Shown here: in pieces, positions 25,000-33,131 of the stretch | Numbering within the stretch: position 1 is the first letter of the stretch | Layout of the letters: each line of letters begins with the position of its first letter | Program-made: the position numbers and the translations under genes | The notes under the pieces: model-generated | What the model saw: only the letters and a program-made list of their open reading frames with translations | What the model was told of the DNA's origin: nothing | Database searches by the model: none | From: Marivita sp. XM-24bin2 | GTDB taxonomy: Bacteria > Pseudomonadota > Alphaproteobacteria > Rhodobacterales > Rhodobacteraceae | Direction: 5' to 3' | Assembly (NCBI GenBank): GCA_003149565.1 | Contig: QCWH01000031.1 | Coordinates: forward strand, 1-39,616 | Length of the DNA: 39,616 nt

Positions 25000-25728
25000 A
25001 TGTCTTTGTGGGAATACGCAAATCCGGTCAAATTCATCCGCACCACCGACAAGGTGTTGCCGTGGGTATGGACATTGGCTGGGCTGTGTTTGGTCTCGGG
25101 CCTCGTCTGGGGTTTTTTCTTCACGCCCAATGACTTCCGTCAAGGCTCGACCGTCAAGATTATTTATATTCATGTGCCGTCGGCCTTGATGGCGATCAAC
25201 GCATGGCTGATGATGCTGGTCGCCTCGCTGATCTGGATCGTTCGGCGTCACCATGTGTCTGCACTGGCCGCCCGTGCGGCGGCCCCGGTAGGGGCGGCGA
25301 TGACTGTGATCGCTTTGGCAACGGGTGCTTTTTGGGGCCAACCCATGTGGGGCACTTGGTGGGCCTGGGATCCGCGCCTGACTTCGTTCCTGATCCTGTT
25401 CCTTTTCTATCTCGGCTATATGGCTCTTTGGGAAGCGATCGAAGACGATGACACGGCGGCGGATCTGACATCTATCCTGTGCTTGGTCGGGTCGGTCTTT
25501 GCGATCCTCAGCCGATATGCGGTGAATTTCTGGAACCAAGGTCTGCATCAGGGCGCGACTCTCAGCCTCGACAAGGAAGAGAATATCTCGGACGTTTTCT
25601 GGTTTCCGTTGCTGGTCTGTATTGCTGGCTTCGTTCTGCTGTTCATCGCGCTGGTTTTCCTGCGCACCCAGACCGAAATCCGCGCCCGCCGCACACGAGC
25701 GCTTTTGGCGCGGGAGGGGCAAGCATGA
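25000..25728 (+). CDS. ccmC: heme transporter CcmC
   Basis: The 242-residue inner-membrane protein presents heme to CcmE. It has six membrane segments and the tryptophan-rich WWD domain in GQPMWGTWWAWDPRLTSFLI, flanked by conserved histidines (IYIHVPSALMAI and HQGATLSL). Length is normal. The start MSLWEYANPVKFIRTTDKVL fits the family. The stop overlaps the ccmD start by 4 bases (ATGA). Confidence 0.97.
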   Translation: MSLWEYANPVKFIRTTDKVLPWVWTLAGLCLVSGLVWGFFFTPNDFRQGSTVKIIYIHVPSALMAINAWLMMLVASLIWIVRRHHVSALAARAAAPVGAAMTVIALATGAFWGQPMWGTWWAWDPRLTSFLILFLFYLGYMALWEAIEDDDTAADLTSILCLVGSVFAILSRYAVNFWNQGLHQGATLSLDKEENISDVFWFPLLVCIAGFVLLFIALVFLRTQTEIRARRTRALLAREGQA

Positions 25729-25877
25729 TGCCCGATCTTGGAAAATACGCCTTTGCGGTGCTCAGTTCGTATGGCGTGACGATTGTGCTGCTGTCTGTCA
25801 TCGTACTGGCAAGCGTTCGGCGTGCGCGCAAGGTTCGCGCTGCCTTGGACGAGATTGAAAACAGGCGGGGCAAGTGA
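25725..25877 (+). CDS. ccmD: heme exporter protein CcmD
   Basis: The 50-residue single-span membrane protein stabilises the CcmABC complex and helps release CcmE. It begins MMPDLGKYAFAVLSSYGVTI, has one helix (about 10-31) and a basic cytoplasmic tail (VRRARKVRAALDEIENRRGK), the usual CcmD pattern. Two adjacent ATG codons at 25725 and 25728 are both possible starts. It overlaps both ccmC and ccmG, so identification by place and pattern is secure despite its size. Confidence 0.92.
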   Translation: MMPDLGKYAFAVLSSYGVTIVLLSVIVLASVRRARKVRAALDEIENRRGK

Positions 25878-26416
25878 TGGCAAAAATTTCTCCGTTGATG
25901 GTCCTGCCACCGGTGATTTTTGCGGCTTTCGCCGTTCTGGCCTATGTCGGCATGTTCCGAGAAGATCCACAGGGCCTGCCGTCGACACGTATTGGTCAAC
26001 CCGCACCGCCGATCACCGAAGTGCCGCTGACGGGCTATCCCGCGTTTACACCCGAAATGCTCACCTCTGGAGAGGTCACGCTTGTGAATTTCTGGGCCAG
26101 CTGGTGTCCGCCGTGCCGTGTGGAGCACCCGAAATTGCTCGAGATGCAAGCCGACGGTATGCAGATCATCGGTGTCAACATTCGCGATCAAGAGGCGAAT
26201 GCCAGCAGATATCTTGAAGAGGACGGCAACCCTTTTGTGGCGGTGCCCTTCGATCCGGCAGGACGCACGTCTATCGACTGGGGTGTGACAGCACCGCCCG
26301 AGACATTTATCGTCGATGGAGATGGAACTGTATTGTTCCGATTTGCAGGGCCGCTTGCAGGATCAGACTACGAACAGCGCTTTGTACCGGCGCTGGATGC
26401 AGCGCTGGCCGAGTAA
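25877..26416 (+). CDS. ccmG: periplasmic thiol:disulfide oxidoreductase CcmG (DsbE)
   Basis: The 179-residue membrane-anchored thioredoxin-fold protein reduces apocytochrome c or CcmH for heme attachment. An N-terminal anchor spans about residues 7-26, and the active site is WASWCPPC with Cys77 and Cys80. The family's APPITEVPLTGYPAF and the cis-proline region GVTAPPETFIVD are present. The ATG at 25877 shares one base with the ccmD stop. No terminator is seen directly behind it; the acnA terminator at 26740 could serve both strands. Confidence 0.96.
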   Translation: MAKISPLMVLPPVIFAAFAVLAYVGMFREDPQGLPSTRIGQPAPPITEVPLTGYPAFTPEMLTSGEVTLVNFWASWCPPCRVEHPKLLEMQADGMQIIGVNIRDQEANASRYLEEDGNPFVAVPFDPAGRTSIDWGVTAPPETFIVDGDGTVLFRFAGPLAGSDYEQRFVPALDAALAE

Positions 26417-26421
26417 TTTCT

Positions 26422-26523
26422 TTAAGGAACAAGGGCTGTCCCGGTGTCCGGGATTCCCGCAAACACGCTTGCTCCTGCGATCAACAGCAGGGCAGCGGTT
26501 TGAATGATCGTCAAAAGCTTCAT
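26422..26523 (-). CDS. possible small hydrophobic peptide (33 residues)
   Basis: MKLLTIIQTAALLLIAGASV begins a 33-residue frame with one hydrophobic stretch and a polar C-terminus ending GTALVP. It could be a small membrane protein or a signal-peptide-like fragment. No strong ribosome binding site precedes the ATG. A 32-bp near-perfect palindrome lies 66 to 97 bases upstream in its sense, where an operator would be expected. I do not recognise the sequence, so the call is tentative. It lies in the 392-base gap between ccmG and acnA. Confidence 0.35.
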   Translation of the reverse strand: MKLLTIIQTAALLLIAGASVFAGIPDTGTALVP

Positions 26524-26588
26524 GGTCCAACTCGCTCGTGTCTGTGCCTCTCTGTCCGGTAAGTGGGACATTCGTGTGCAATTTGTAG

Positions 26589-26620
26589 GGTGCAAGCTGT
26601 CGCATGCGACAACTTGCACC
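26589..26620. promoter_or_regulatory. 32-bp near-perfect palindrome (candidate operator)
   Basis: GGTGCAAG, then a 14-bp perfect core TGTCGCATGCGACA, then CTTGCACC, with only one C/A mismatch between arms and core. No T-run follows in the minus sense; a T-rich stretch begins 30 bases away on the plus strand. Length and symmetry suit a dimeric regulator site or a stable hairpin. It lies in the ccmG-acnA gap upstream of the small frame at 26422-26523. Confidence 0.5.
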
Positions 26621-26739
26621 AAATTTGAATATCTTTTTCATATTTTGGGCGGAATGTCGCGCTGAGCGCTGTCTTTCCGAGCAGATTAAGCAAATCTTTG
26701 ACGCGAACGACTCCGAGGTGTCGGCAGCCGTCTAAACGA

Positions 26740-26767
26740 AAACAGGCGAGCCGAGGCCCGCCTGTTT
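26740..26767 (-). terminator. acnA transcription terminator, possibly bidirectional
   Basis: On the minus strand AAACAGGCG pairs perfectly with CGCCTGTTT over 9 bp, with a further GCC/GGC inside, and the run TTTTCGTTT follows. It begins 41 bases after the acnA stop. The plus strand reads the same stem followed by TTTCTT, so it could also stop transcripts leaving ccmG. Confidence 0.8.
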
Positions 26768-26808
26768 CTTGTGTCCTGGTGTGTCTGTCGAAGGACAGAC
26801 CGGAGTGA

Positions 26809-29598
26809 TTACTCAGCCGCCACCGCATCGCGGCTTGCGAGGTTACGCAGCACGTAATGCAGGACGCCACCGTTTTCGATGTATTCGATCTCGATCCCGG
26901 TATCGATCCGGCACTTGAGCGTGATCTCTTTCTCGGTGCCGTCCGCATAGGTGATTGTGCAGGGCACTTCGGCCAGCGGCGTGATCGTGTCGAGACCGTG
27001 AATGGCGACGGTTTCCTCACCGGTCAGGTTCAGCGATTTGCGGGTGTCGCCACCGGTGAACTCGAACGGGATCACACCCATTCCAACGAGGTTGGAGCGG
27101 TGAATGCGCTCGAAGCTTTCCGCAATCACGGCCTTGACGCCCAACAGCGCCGTGCCTTTGGCCGCCCAATCACGGGACGAGCCTGCACCGTATTGTTCGC
27201 CGCCGAAGATCACCAGCGGTGTGCCCTCTTCCTGATAGGCCATCGCCGCGTCGAAGATCGACATCTGTTCACCGTTCGGACCCTTGGTGTAGCCACCCTC
27301 GACGCCATCGAGCATCTCGTTCTTGATGCGGATGTTGGCAAAGGTGCCACGCATCATGATCTCGTGGTTGCCACGGCGCGAGCCGTAGGAGTTGAACTCC
27401 CGCACCGGAACCTGCCGCTCGATCAGGTACTGACCTGCAGGCGTGCTTTCCTTGAACGAACCGGCGGGGCTGATGTGGTCGGTGGTGATCATGTCGCCCA
27501 GAAGCGCCAGAACCTTGGCGCCTTCGATGTTCTCGATCTTCTTCGTCTCCATCGTGATGCCCTGGAAATAGGGTGGGTTCTGTACGTAGGTCGACGTGGG
27601 CGGCCAATCATAGGTCTTGGCATCGGTGGTTTCCACGCCCTGCCATTTCTCGTCGCCCTTGAAGACGTCCGCGTATTTCGACTGGAACGCGTCGCGGGTC
27701 ACGGTCTGTTCGACCAGATCGGCAACCTCTTTCGCGGTCGGCCAGATATCCTTGAGATAGACATCATTGCCGTCCTGATCCTGACCCAGCGGTTCCTTGG
27801 CGATGTCCACGTTCATGTCACCGACCAACGCATAAGCCACCACGAGGGGCGGAGATGCGAGGTAGTTGGCGCGCACGTCCGGCGAAATCCGGCCTTCGAA
27901 GTTGCGGTTGCCGGACAAGACGGATGTCGCGATCAGATCATTGTCGTTGATGCACTTGCTGATCTCTTCCGCCAGCGGGCCCGAGTTGCCGATACAGGTG
28001 GTGCAGCCGTAGCCGACAAGGTTGAAGCCGATGGCGTCGAGGTCTTCCTGAAGGTTTGCAGCTTCAAGATACGCGGACACGACCTGTGAGCCGGGGGCGA
28101 GCGATGTCTTGACCCAAGGCTTGCGGGTCAGGCCCTTTTCGCGCGCTTTGCGGGCCACAAGGCCAGCGCCGATCATCACATACGGGTTCGAGGTGTTCGT
28201 GCAGGATGTGATCGACGCGATGACAACCGAGCCGTCATGGAGCTGGTAATGCCCGTCCTCTGTCGCGACATAGCCCCGCTTGTGGTGGCCTTCGTCGCCC
28301 GGAATGGCGGTCGGTTCGGGCGCACCGCCTTCACCTTCCCAGCGAATTTCCTCTTTCGCGCTGGCGTCTTTGCCCGAGCGGATGCCCTTGACATATTCGC
28401 CAAACGCTTTGCCCGCTTTGTCGAGCGCGATGTAGTCCTGCGGGCGCTTTGGGCCGGAGATTGCCGGAACAATAGTGCCCATGTCGAGATGCAGCGTGTC
28501 AGTGTAAACCGGCGCGTAGTCCGCATCCCGCCAGAAACCGTTTTCCTTGGCATAGGCTTCGACCAGAGCGATGCGATCCATGTCGCGGCCGGTGGTCTTG
28601 AGATAGCGCAGGGTTTCGTCGTCGATCGGGAAGAAGCCGCAAGTCGCGCCGTATTCCGGTGCCATATTGGCGATGGTCGCACGATCCGCCAGCGGCAGGT
28701 TGTCGAGACCTTTGCCATAGAACTCTACGAACTTGCCGACCACGCCTTTCTCGCGCAGCATTTCCACAACCTTGAGAACCAGGTCGGTGCCAGTGGTGCC
28801 CTCCACCATCTCGCCGGTCAGCTCGAACCCGACGACTTCGGGGATCAGCATGGAAATCGGCTGACCCAGCATCGCGGCCTCGGCTTCGATCCCACCGACA
28901 CCCCAGCCGAGAACGGCTGCGCCGTTGACCATTGTCGTATGCGAGTCGGTGCCGACCAATGTGTCGGGGTAGGCGACCTGTTCGCCATTCTGGTCCTCGT
29001 CGGTCCAGACGGTCTGCGCGAGGTATTCAAGGTTCACCTGGTGGCAGATACCGGTGCCCGGCGGGACGACGCGGAAGTTGTTGAACGCTTTCTGGCCCCA
29101 CTTGAGAAAGGTGTAGCGCTCCATGTTGCGCTCGTACTCGCGGTCAACATTCATCTGGAACGCACGCGGGTTGCCGAATTCGTCGATCATTACCGAGTGG
29201 TCGATGACAAGGTCCACCGGGTTCAGCGGGTTGATTTTCTCCGGATGGCCACCAAGCGCCACGATCCCGTCGCGCATTGCCGCAAGGTCCACAACGGCAG
29301 GAACACCGGTGAAGTCCTGCATCAGAACACGGGCCGGACGGTAGGCGATCTCGCGCGGGTTTTTACCGCCATTGGCACCCCATTCCGAGAACGCCTTGAT
29401 GTCATCAACACTGACGGTGCTGCCGTCTTCGAAACGGAGCATGTTCTCGAGCACCACCTTGAGACAGGCGGGCAGGTTGGAGAATTGACCCAGACCTGCA
29501 GCTTCGGCTGCAGGAATCGAGTAATAGGCGATGGACTGTCCGTTCACCGTAAGCGATTTACGGGTTTTCGCGGTGTCCTGACCAACTGTGATGGGCAT
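26809..29598 (-). CDS. acnA: aconitate hydratase A
   Basis: The 929-residue cytoplasmic enzyme interconverts citrate and isocitrate in the TCA cycle with a [4Fe-4S] cluster. The cluster cysteines are Cys466 (SCTNTSNP) and Cys532/Cys535 (GCTTCIGNSG). The swivel domain shows SYGSRRGNHEIMMRGTFANI and QYGAGSSRDWAAKGTALLGV. Length is right for AcnA/IRP-type aconitase. The ATG at 29598 has GAGGAG 8 bases before it; a longer frame of 24 codons is rejected. It has its own promoter candidate (29689-29718) with a palindrome in the spacer and a clear terminator, so it is a single-gene unit. Confidence 0.98.
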   Translation of the reverse strand: MPITVGQDTAKTRKSLTVNGQSIAYYSIPAAEAAGLGQFSNLPACLKVVLENMLRFEDGSTVSVDDIKAFSEWGANGGKNPREIAYRPARVLMQDFTGVPAVVDLAAMRDGIVALGGHPEKINPLNPVDLVIDHSVMIDEFGNPRAFQMNVDREYERNMERYTFLKWGQKAFNNFRVVPPGTGICHQVNLEYLAQTVWTDEDQNGEQVAYPDTLVGTDSHTTMVNGAAVLGWGVGGIEAEAAMLGQPISMLIPEVVGFELTGEMVEGTTGTDLVLKVVEMLREKGVVGKFVEFYGKGLDNLPLADRATIANMAPEYGATCGFFPIDDETLRYLKTTGRDMDRIALVEAYAKENGFWRDADYAPVYTDTLHLDMGTIVPAISGPKRPQDYIALDKAGKAFGEYVKGIRSGKDASAKEEIRWEGEGGAPEPTAIPGDEGHHKRGYVATEDGHYQLHDGSVVIASITSCTNTSNPYVMIGAGLVARKAREKGLTRKPWVKTSLAPGSQVVSAYLEAANLQEDLDAIGFNLVGYGCTTCIGNSGPLAEEISKCINDNDLIATSVLSGNRNFEGRISPDVRANYLASPPLVVAYALVGDMNVDIAKEPLGQDQDGNDVYLKDIWPTAKEVADLVEQTVTRDAFQSKYADVFKGDEKWQGVETTDAKTYDWPPTSTYVQNPPYFQGITMETKKIENIEGAKVLALLGDMITTDHISPAGSFKESTPAGQYLIERQVPVREFNSYGSRRGNHEIMMRGTFANIRIKNEMLDGVEGGYTKGPNGEQMSIFDAAMAYQEEGTPLVIFGGEQYGAGSSRDWAAKGTALLGVKAVIAESFERIHRSNLVGMGVIPFEFTGGDTRKSLNLTGEETVAIHGLDTITPLAEVPCTITYADGTEKEITLKCRIDTGIEIEYIENGGVLHYVLRNLASRDAVAAE

Positions 29599-29688
29599 GA
29601 CATGGCTCCTCAAAGCTAAAAAAGCGTGGAATTCTGCCCGCTGTTTGCCCGATGCCAAGGGTTCGATCAAGGGGGGTGCGACGATTTT

Positions 29689-29718
29689 GGTATACTATTG
29701 TGCACAATTAGGTGCCAA
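29689..29718 (-). promoter_or_regulatory. candidate acnA promoter with palindromic operator in the spacer
   Basis: On the minus strand TTGGCA (29718-29713), an 18-base spacer and TATACC (29694-29689) resemble a housekeeping promoter about 90 bases before the acnA ATG. The spacer holds the perfect 12-bp palindrome ATTGTGCACAAT (29697-29708). A dimeric regulator bound there would block RNA polymerase. The divergent DUF1223 gene starts 97 bases away on the other side. Confidence 0.5.
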
Positions 29719-29814
29719 GGAACTGATCGCGCGCTCTCGCAAAACCTTGATTGGTTATTTCAACGCGGGTTCATTAGGTGTGAACGGCACAAACAGCGAC
29801 GGGATATCTCTGGA

Positions 29815-30513
29815 ATGAACAGGCTTTTTGCTTTGGTGACAGCATTGGTCGTCAGTATGTCGGCGACAGGCTCTCAGGCTCAGGACACGCCTGTAGTGGT
29901 CGAACTGTTCACCTCTCAGGGCTGTTCGTCCTGTCCTCCGGCGGATGAACTGCTGGCGCATCTTGGAAAGCGCGACAATGTCATCGCTTTGGCGCTGCAT
30001 GTGGATTACTGGGACTATATCGGCTGGAAAGACAAGTTCGCCCACGCCGCCTTCACCAAACGGCAGAAGGGGTATGCCCGGTCCTTTGGCAATCGTGCGG
30101 TCTACACGCCCCAAATGGTGGTGAATGGTGTCGGGGATGTGGTGGGTAACCGGGCGATGGAGGTCACCGACATGGTTCAGGCCCATGCAAACAAAGGGCT
30201 TGCCGTGCCATTGACCCTGCACCGCTCCGGCGACCGGCTGACCATCACGGCACCGGCCGCGTCTGCTGTGTCCGAGGCGGATGTGATCCTGATCCGTTAC
30301 ACTCCGTCGGAGACGGTCAGTATCCCGCGCGGTGAGAATGCCGGAAAGAAACTGACCTACAGCCATATCGTCACGGAATGGTCCGATGTGGGAGACTGGA
30401 ATGGTCGCGCGCCGTTGTCGGCGTCTGTTCCGGTGTCAGGTAATGACCCCATTGTTGTTCTGGTGCAGGAAAAGGGCTACGGCCCCATCTTCGCCGCCGC
30501 CCGCTTGCGCTGA
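29815..30513 (+). CDS. DUF1223 family secreted thioredoxin-fold protein
   Basis: The 232-residue protein has a signal peptide (MNRLFALVTALVVSMSATGS, cleavage near 22) and the DUF1223 hallmark VELFTSQGCSSCPPADELL with Cys37 and Cys40 in a CxxC. HVDYWDYIGWKD and the YTPQMVVNG block are also typical. The fold is thioredoxin-like and a periplasmic redox role is likely, but no reaction is established for the family. The ATG at 29815 is chosen for the signal peptide; the frame is open 63 codons upstream across the acnA promoter. Its 3' end overlaps the convergent acyltransferase gene by 37 bases. Confidence 0.88.
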   Translation: MNRLFALVTALVVSMSATGSQAQDTPVVVELFTSQGCSSCPPADELLAHLGKRDNVIALALHVDYWDYIGWKDKFAHAAFTKRQKGYARSFGNRAVYTPQMVVNGVGDVVGNRAMEVTDMVQAHANKGLAVPLTLHRSGDRLTITAPAASAVSEADVILIRYTPSETVSIPRGENAGKKLTYSHIVTEWSDVGDWNGRAPLSASVPVSGNDPIVVLVQEKGYGPIFAAARLR

Positions 30514-31403
30514 CGCTTCGGTTTCCACCGGCGGTGGATCCAGAACCATTGATCGGGGTGTTCATGGATGCGTGCTTCGAGGCGCGCAGTGACCTCGCGC
30601 ATCATCTCGACCGGATCCCCATGCGCGACAGGAGTTTCGAACACAGCGTCAAAGCTCACGCCATCCCTCTTGCGAATACCAAAGAACGGCACCAGCAAAG
30701 CATTGGTCTTCAGCGCGATATCGGCGGCTGACGTAAGGGTCGGTGCGGGCTGGCCCATGAAGTCGATGGGCGCGCCCGCGCTGTCATAGACATCGAACAA
30801 AAGCACGCCCATTCCGCCTTCGCGGATGTGCTTGATCAAACCCATTGTGCCGCGCCGCCCTTGTTCGAAAACCGGGTCCGACAAGGCATGCATGTTGGCG
30901 GCGTAATGCGCATTGAAATAGGGATTGGACATCGGCCGGTATAGACCGCCGATGCGATACCCCCGCGCCACAAGCGCGGCGCGCGGCGCTTCGAAATTGC
31001 CGAAATGGCCTGTGACAAACAGCACCGGACGCCCTTCGGCTTGCGCCTTTTCGACCGCGGCCAAACCGTCACCGGTGATTTCGGCTTTGGCCATCCGGCG
31101 CATGAGGCCTTTGACATCGTAATTGTCGATCATCGTCCGCCCGGCATTGTCGGCCACGAGATCCGCCAGACGACGCCTGTCGGGCACAGTCATCTCGGGC
31201 CAGACATGCGCAAGGTTGTCCATCGCGCGAGCGCGGTAGCCCGCCAACGGGGCGACAATGTGCCGGATCAGCCGCCCCATCAGCCACAGGCGCGCCTGGA
31301 TCGGCAGGCGGAGCGCAGACCAGATCGCAGCCCGCAAGACGCGGTCTGTCGCCCAGTCCTGCCAACCACCGGGGGTGTGTTTGCGCTTCTTCGATTTGGC
31401 CAA
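30477..31403 (-). CDS. lysophospholipid/lipid A acyltransferase (LpxL/HtrB family)
   Basis: The 308-residue protein belongs to the LpxL/LpxM/HtrB family, which transfers acyl chains to lipid A precursors or related lipids at the inner face of the inner membrane. The catalytic HX4E motif is His133 to Glu138 (TGHFGNFE). The family blocks MDNLAHVWPEM and GLYRPMSNPYFNAHYAANM follow. The N-terminus is basic with a hydrophobic stretch (about 25-50) for membrane association; the C-terminus is strongly basic (RRWKPKRQRKRAAAK). It is transcribed away from the tandem palindromes at 31432 and overlaps the DUF1223 gene tail to tail. Which acyl chain or acceptor it uses is unknown. Confidence 0.88.
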   Translation of the reverse strand: MAKSKKRKHTPGGWQDWATDRVLRAAIWSALRLPIQARLWLMGRLIRHIVAPLAGYRARAMDNLAHVWPEMTVPDRRRLADLVADNAGRTMIDNYDVKGLMRRMAKAEITGDGLAAVEKAQAEGRPVLFVTGHFGNFEAPRAALVARGYRIGGLYRPMSNPYFNAHYAANMHALSDPVFEQGRRGTMGLIKHIREGGMGVLLFDVYDSAGAPIDFMGQPAPTLTSAADIALKTNALLVPFFGIRKRDGVSFDAVFETPVAHGDPVEMMREVTARLEARIHEHPDQWFWIHRRWKPKRQRKRAAAKMGP

Positions 31404-31431
31404 AAGGAAAACCTGTTCTGGTGTGGGCGGG

Positions 31432-31498
31432 AAGCGCCTTCGAAGGCGCTTGATACGCGATTTCGAAATCGCGTGTCAAAGCCCGTTGCAACGGGCTT
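31432..31498. repeat. three tandem perfect 20-bp palindromes
   Basis: AAGCGCCTTCGAAGGCGCTT (31432-31451), ACGCGATTTCGAAATCGCGT (31455-31474) and AAGCCCGTTGCAACGGGCTT (31479-31498) are each perfect palindromes of 20 bp, separated by 3 and 4 bases. The units differ in arm sequence but share length and centres TTCGAA or TTGCAA. They lie in the 200-base gap between two divergent genes, 28 bases from the acyltransferase start. A smaller 13-base palindrome (TCACCG-C-CGGTGA) lies at about 31564-31576. Confidence 0.9.
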
Positions 31499-31603
31499 GC
31501 ACCACGGTCCACGCGTGAACTTGTTTTTCCCTCTCGAAACACTTGTGTAAGGATCGCATTGCATCACCGCCGGTGACTGCCATGGCCAAGAGGGAGCGCG
31601 CAT

Positions 31604-32371
31604 ATGATCATCACGCAAGACACCGTCGCCATCATTTCGGGAGGCGCGTCAGGCCTGGGGGCAGCCGCCGCTTCTGCGCTGGCTGAGGCCGGGGCAAAGC
31701 TTGTGATCCTGGATATGAACGAGTCCGCAGGCGCTACGCAGGCCAACGCTCTTGGCGGGACCTTCATCAAAACCGATGTCAGCGACCCGTCCAGCGTCGC
31801 ATCCGCGATGGAGATCGTCAAAACCACCTACGGCACTGCCCATGTCGCGGTGAACTGTGCGGGCATTGCCCCGGCCGCCAAGACCGTTTCGAAAGGCGCA
31901 GCACACGACCCGAAACCGTTTATCGCCACGATCAACGTGAATCTGATCGGCACGTTCAACGTGGCCTCTCAGGCGGCTGCGCTGATGGCGGCGAATGATC
32001 CGCTGGACGCAGACGGTGCGCGTGGGGTGATCGTCAACACCGCCTCTGTCGCGGCCTATGAAGGGCAGGTGGGGCAGGTGGCCTATGCGGCCTCCAAAGG
32101 CGGTGTGGTCGGCATGACGCTGCCGATGGCGCGCGATCTGGCGCAACTGGGCATCCGCGTCTGCGCCATCGCGCCCGGTCTGTTCAAAACACCGATGCTT
32201 GAAGGCTTGCCGCAAGAGGTGCAGGACAGCCTTGGCGCGCAGGTGCCGTTCCCGTCCCGGCTCGGCAACGCGTCGGAATACGCGCAGCTTGTGTGCCACA
32301 TCGTCGAGAATCAGATGCTCAACGGCGAAGTCATCCGATTGGATGGTGCCATCCGCATGGCGCCGCGCTAA
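31604..32371 (+). CDS. short-chain dehydrogenase, 3-hydroxyacyl-CoA dehydrogenase type (HSD10-like)
   Basis: The 255-residue enzyme is a classical short-chain dehydrogenase. The cofactor motif is SGGASGLG (12-19), with Asp37 at the end of beta 2 (VILDMN) favouring NAD. NCAGIA (84-89), Asn113, Ser148 (NTAS), Tyr161 and Lys165 (YAASK) complete the active site. The sequence resembles HSD17B10-type 3-hydroxyacyl-CoA dehydrogenases of fatty acid and isoleucine breakdown ([37 protein letters not shown]). The ATG at 31604 has GAGGGAG about 11 bases upstream. The CbiX-like gene follows after 30 bases and may be co-transcribed; no functional link is obvious. Confidence 0.9.
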   Translation: MIITQDTVAIISGGASGLGAAAASALAEAGAKLVILDMNESAGATQANALGGTFIKTDVSDPSSVASAMEIVKTTYGTAHVAVNCAGIAPAAKTVSKGAAHDPKPFIATINVNLIGTFNVASQAAALMAANDPLDADGARGVIVNTASVAAYEGQVGQVAYAASKGGVVGMTLPMARDLAQLGIRVCAIAPGLFKTPMLEGLPQEVQDSLGAQVPFPSRLGNASEYAQLVCHIVENQMLNGEVIRLDGAIRMAPR

Positions 32372-32401
32372 GTCTTCTCTGAAGAAACCCCGGAGACGTT
32401 C

Positions 32402-33121
32402 ATGTCCTTCGATGCCCTGATCGTCAGCCACGGCCAACCCTCAGACCCTGATGTGGGCGAGGCCGAAATCGCAGCCCTTGCGGCGGCCGTGGCCGCGCAT
32501 CTGCCCGAGGCGCGGGTCGAAGGCGTGACATTGGCCGCCGCAGGCCGGATCGAGACGCTTTCGGCAGAGCGGCCCGGTGCGCTCATCTATCCGATGTTCA
32601 TGGCCGATGGCTGGTTCACACAGGTGCAGCTGCCCAAACGGCTGGCCGCAGGGGTCGGGCCGCAACTGGTCAGCTTCGGTCTCGACTGCACCTTGCCGAT
32701 GCTCGCCGCCAACTGGCTGCGGCAGGTCTGTACGGATCACGGGTTCGAGTCGTCCGGAACCCACCTCATCATCGCCGGCCACGGTTCCGGCAAATCCCGC
32801 CGGGTATCGGAGGCCACCCGCGCCTTTGCCAACCGCGTGGCCGAGGATTTCGGCCCGCGCTCGGTCCGCTGCGGCTTTGTCGAGGAAGACCCTTCGCTGA
32901 CCGAGGCCCTGTCCGGTCTGGGGACGAACGCCATCTGCCTGCCATACTTCGCCGCCAAGCGCGGCCACGTACTCGACGATCTGCCCGAGGCGGTCGCGGC
33001 CTCTGGGTTCCGGGGCGTTGTCCTTGATCCCATCGGCCTGCACCCGGATGTGCCGAAAATGATCGCCGATGCCCTGCGCTGGCGGGCGACGACACCGGAT
33101 GTGTCGCAATGTGTGTTCTGA
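32402..33121 (+). CDS. CbiX/SirB-like chelatase family protein
   Basis: The 239-residue protein looks like a two-domain class II chelatase. The N-terminal half starts DALIVSHGQPSDPDVGEAEI with His10, and the C-terminal half repeats the pattern as HLIIAGHGSGKSRRVSEA. CbiX/SirB enzymes insert Co2+ or Fe2+ into sirohydrochlorin for cobalamin or siroheme. Siroheme is the cofactor of the nitrite reductase at 1-1353, an attractive but unproven link across 30 kb. No cobalamin genes adjoin. Ferrochelatase-like or CbiX-like proteins of unknown metal are the alternatives. The ATG at 32402 follows the dehydrogenase gene by 30 bases. Confidence 0.75.
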   Translation: MSFDALIVSHGQPSDPDVGEAEIAALAAAVAAHLPEARVEGVTLAAAGRIETLSAERPGALIYPMFMADGWFTQVQLPKRLAAGVGPQLVSFGLDCTLPMLAANWLRQVCTDHGFESSGTHLIIAGHGSGKSRRVSEATRAFANRVAEDFGPRSVRCGFVEEDPSLTEALSGLGTNAICLPYFAAKRGHVLDDLPEAVAASGFRGVVLDPIGLHPDVPKMIADALRWRATTPDVSQCVF

Positions 33122-33131
33122 AGATGGCGTT

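Noticed and set aside
26857-29619. Two long plus-strand open frames opposite acnA (26857-28089 and 28237-29619)
   Set aside because: acnA is unmistakable on the minus strand; these frames are codon-bias shadows with no recognisable domain or ribosome binding site.
31432-31498. CRISPR array interpretation of the tandem palindromes
   Set aside because: The three units differ in sequence, spacers are only 3-4 bases, and no cas gene is nearby.
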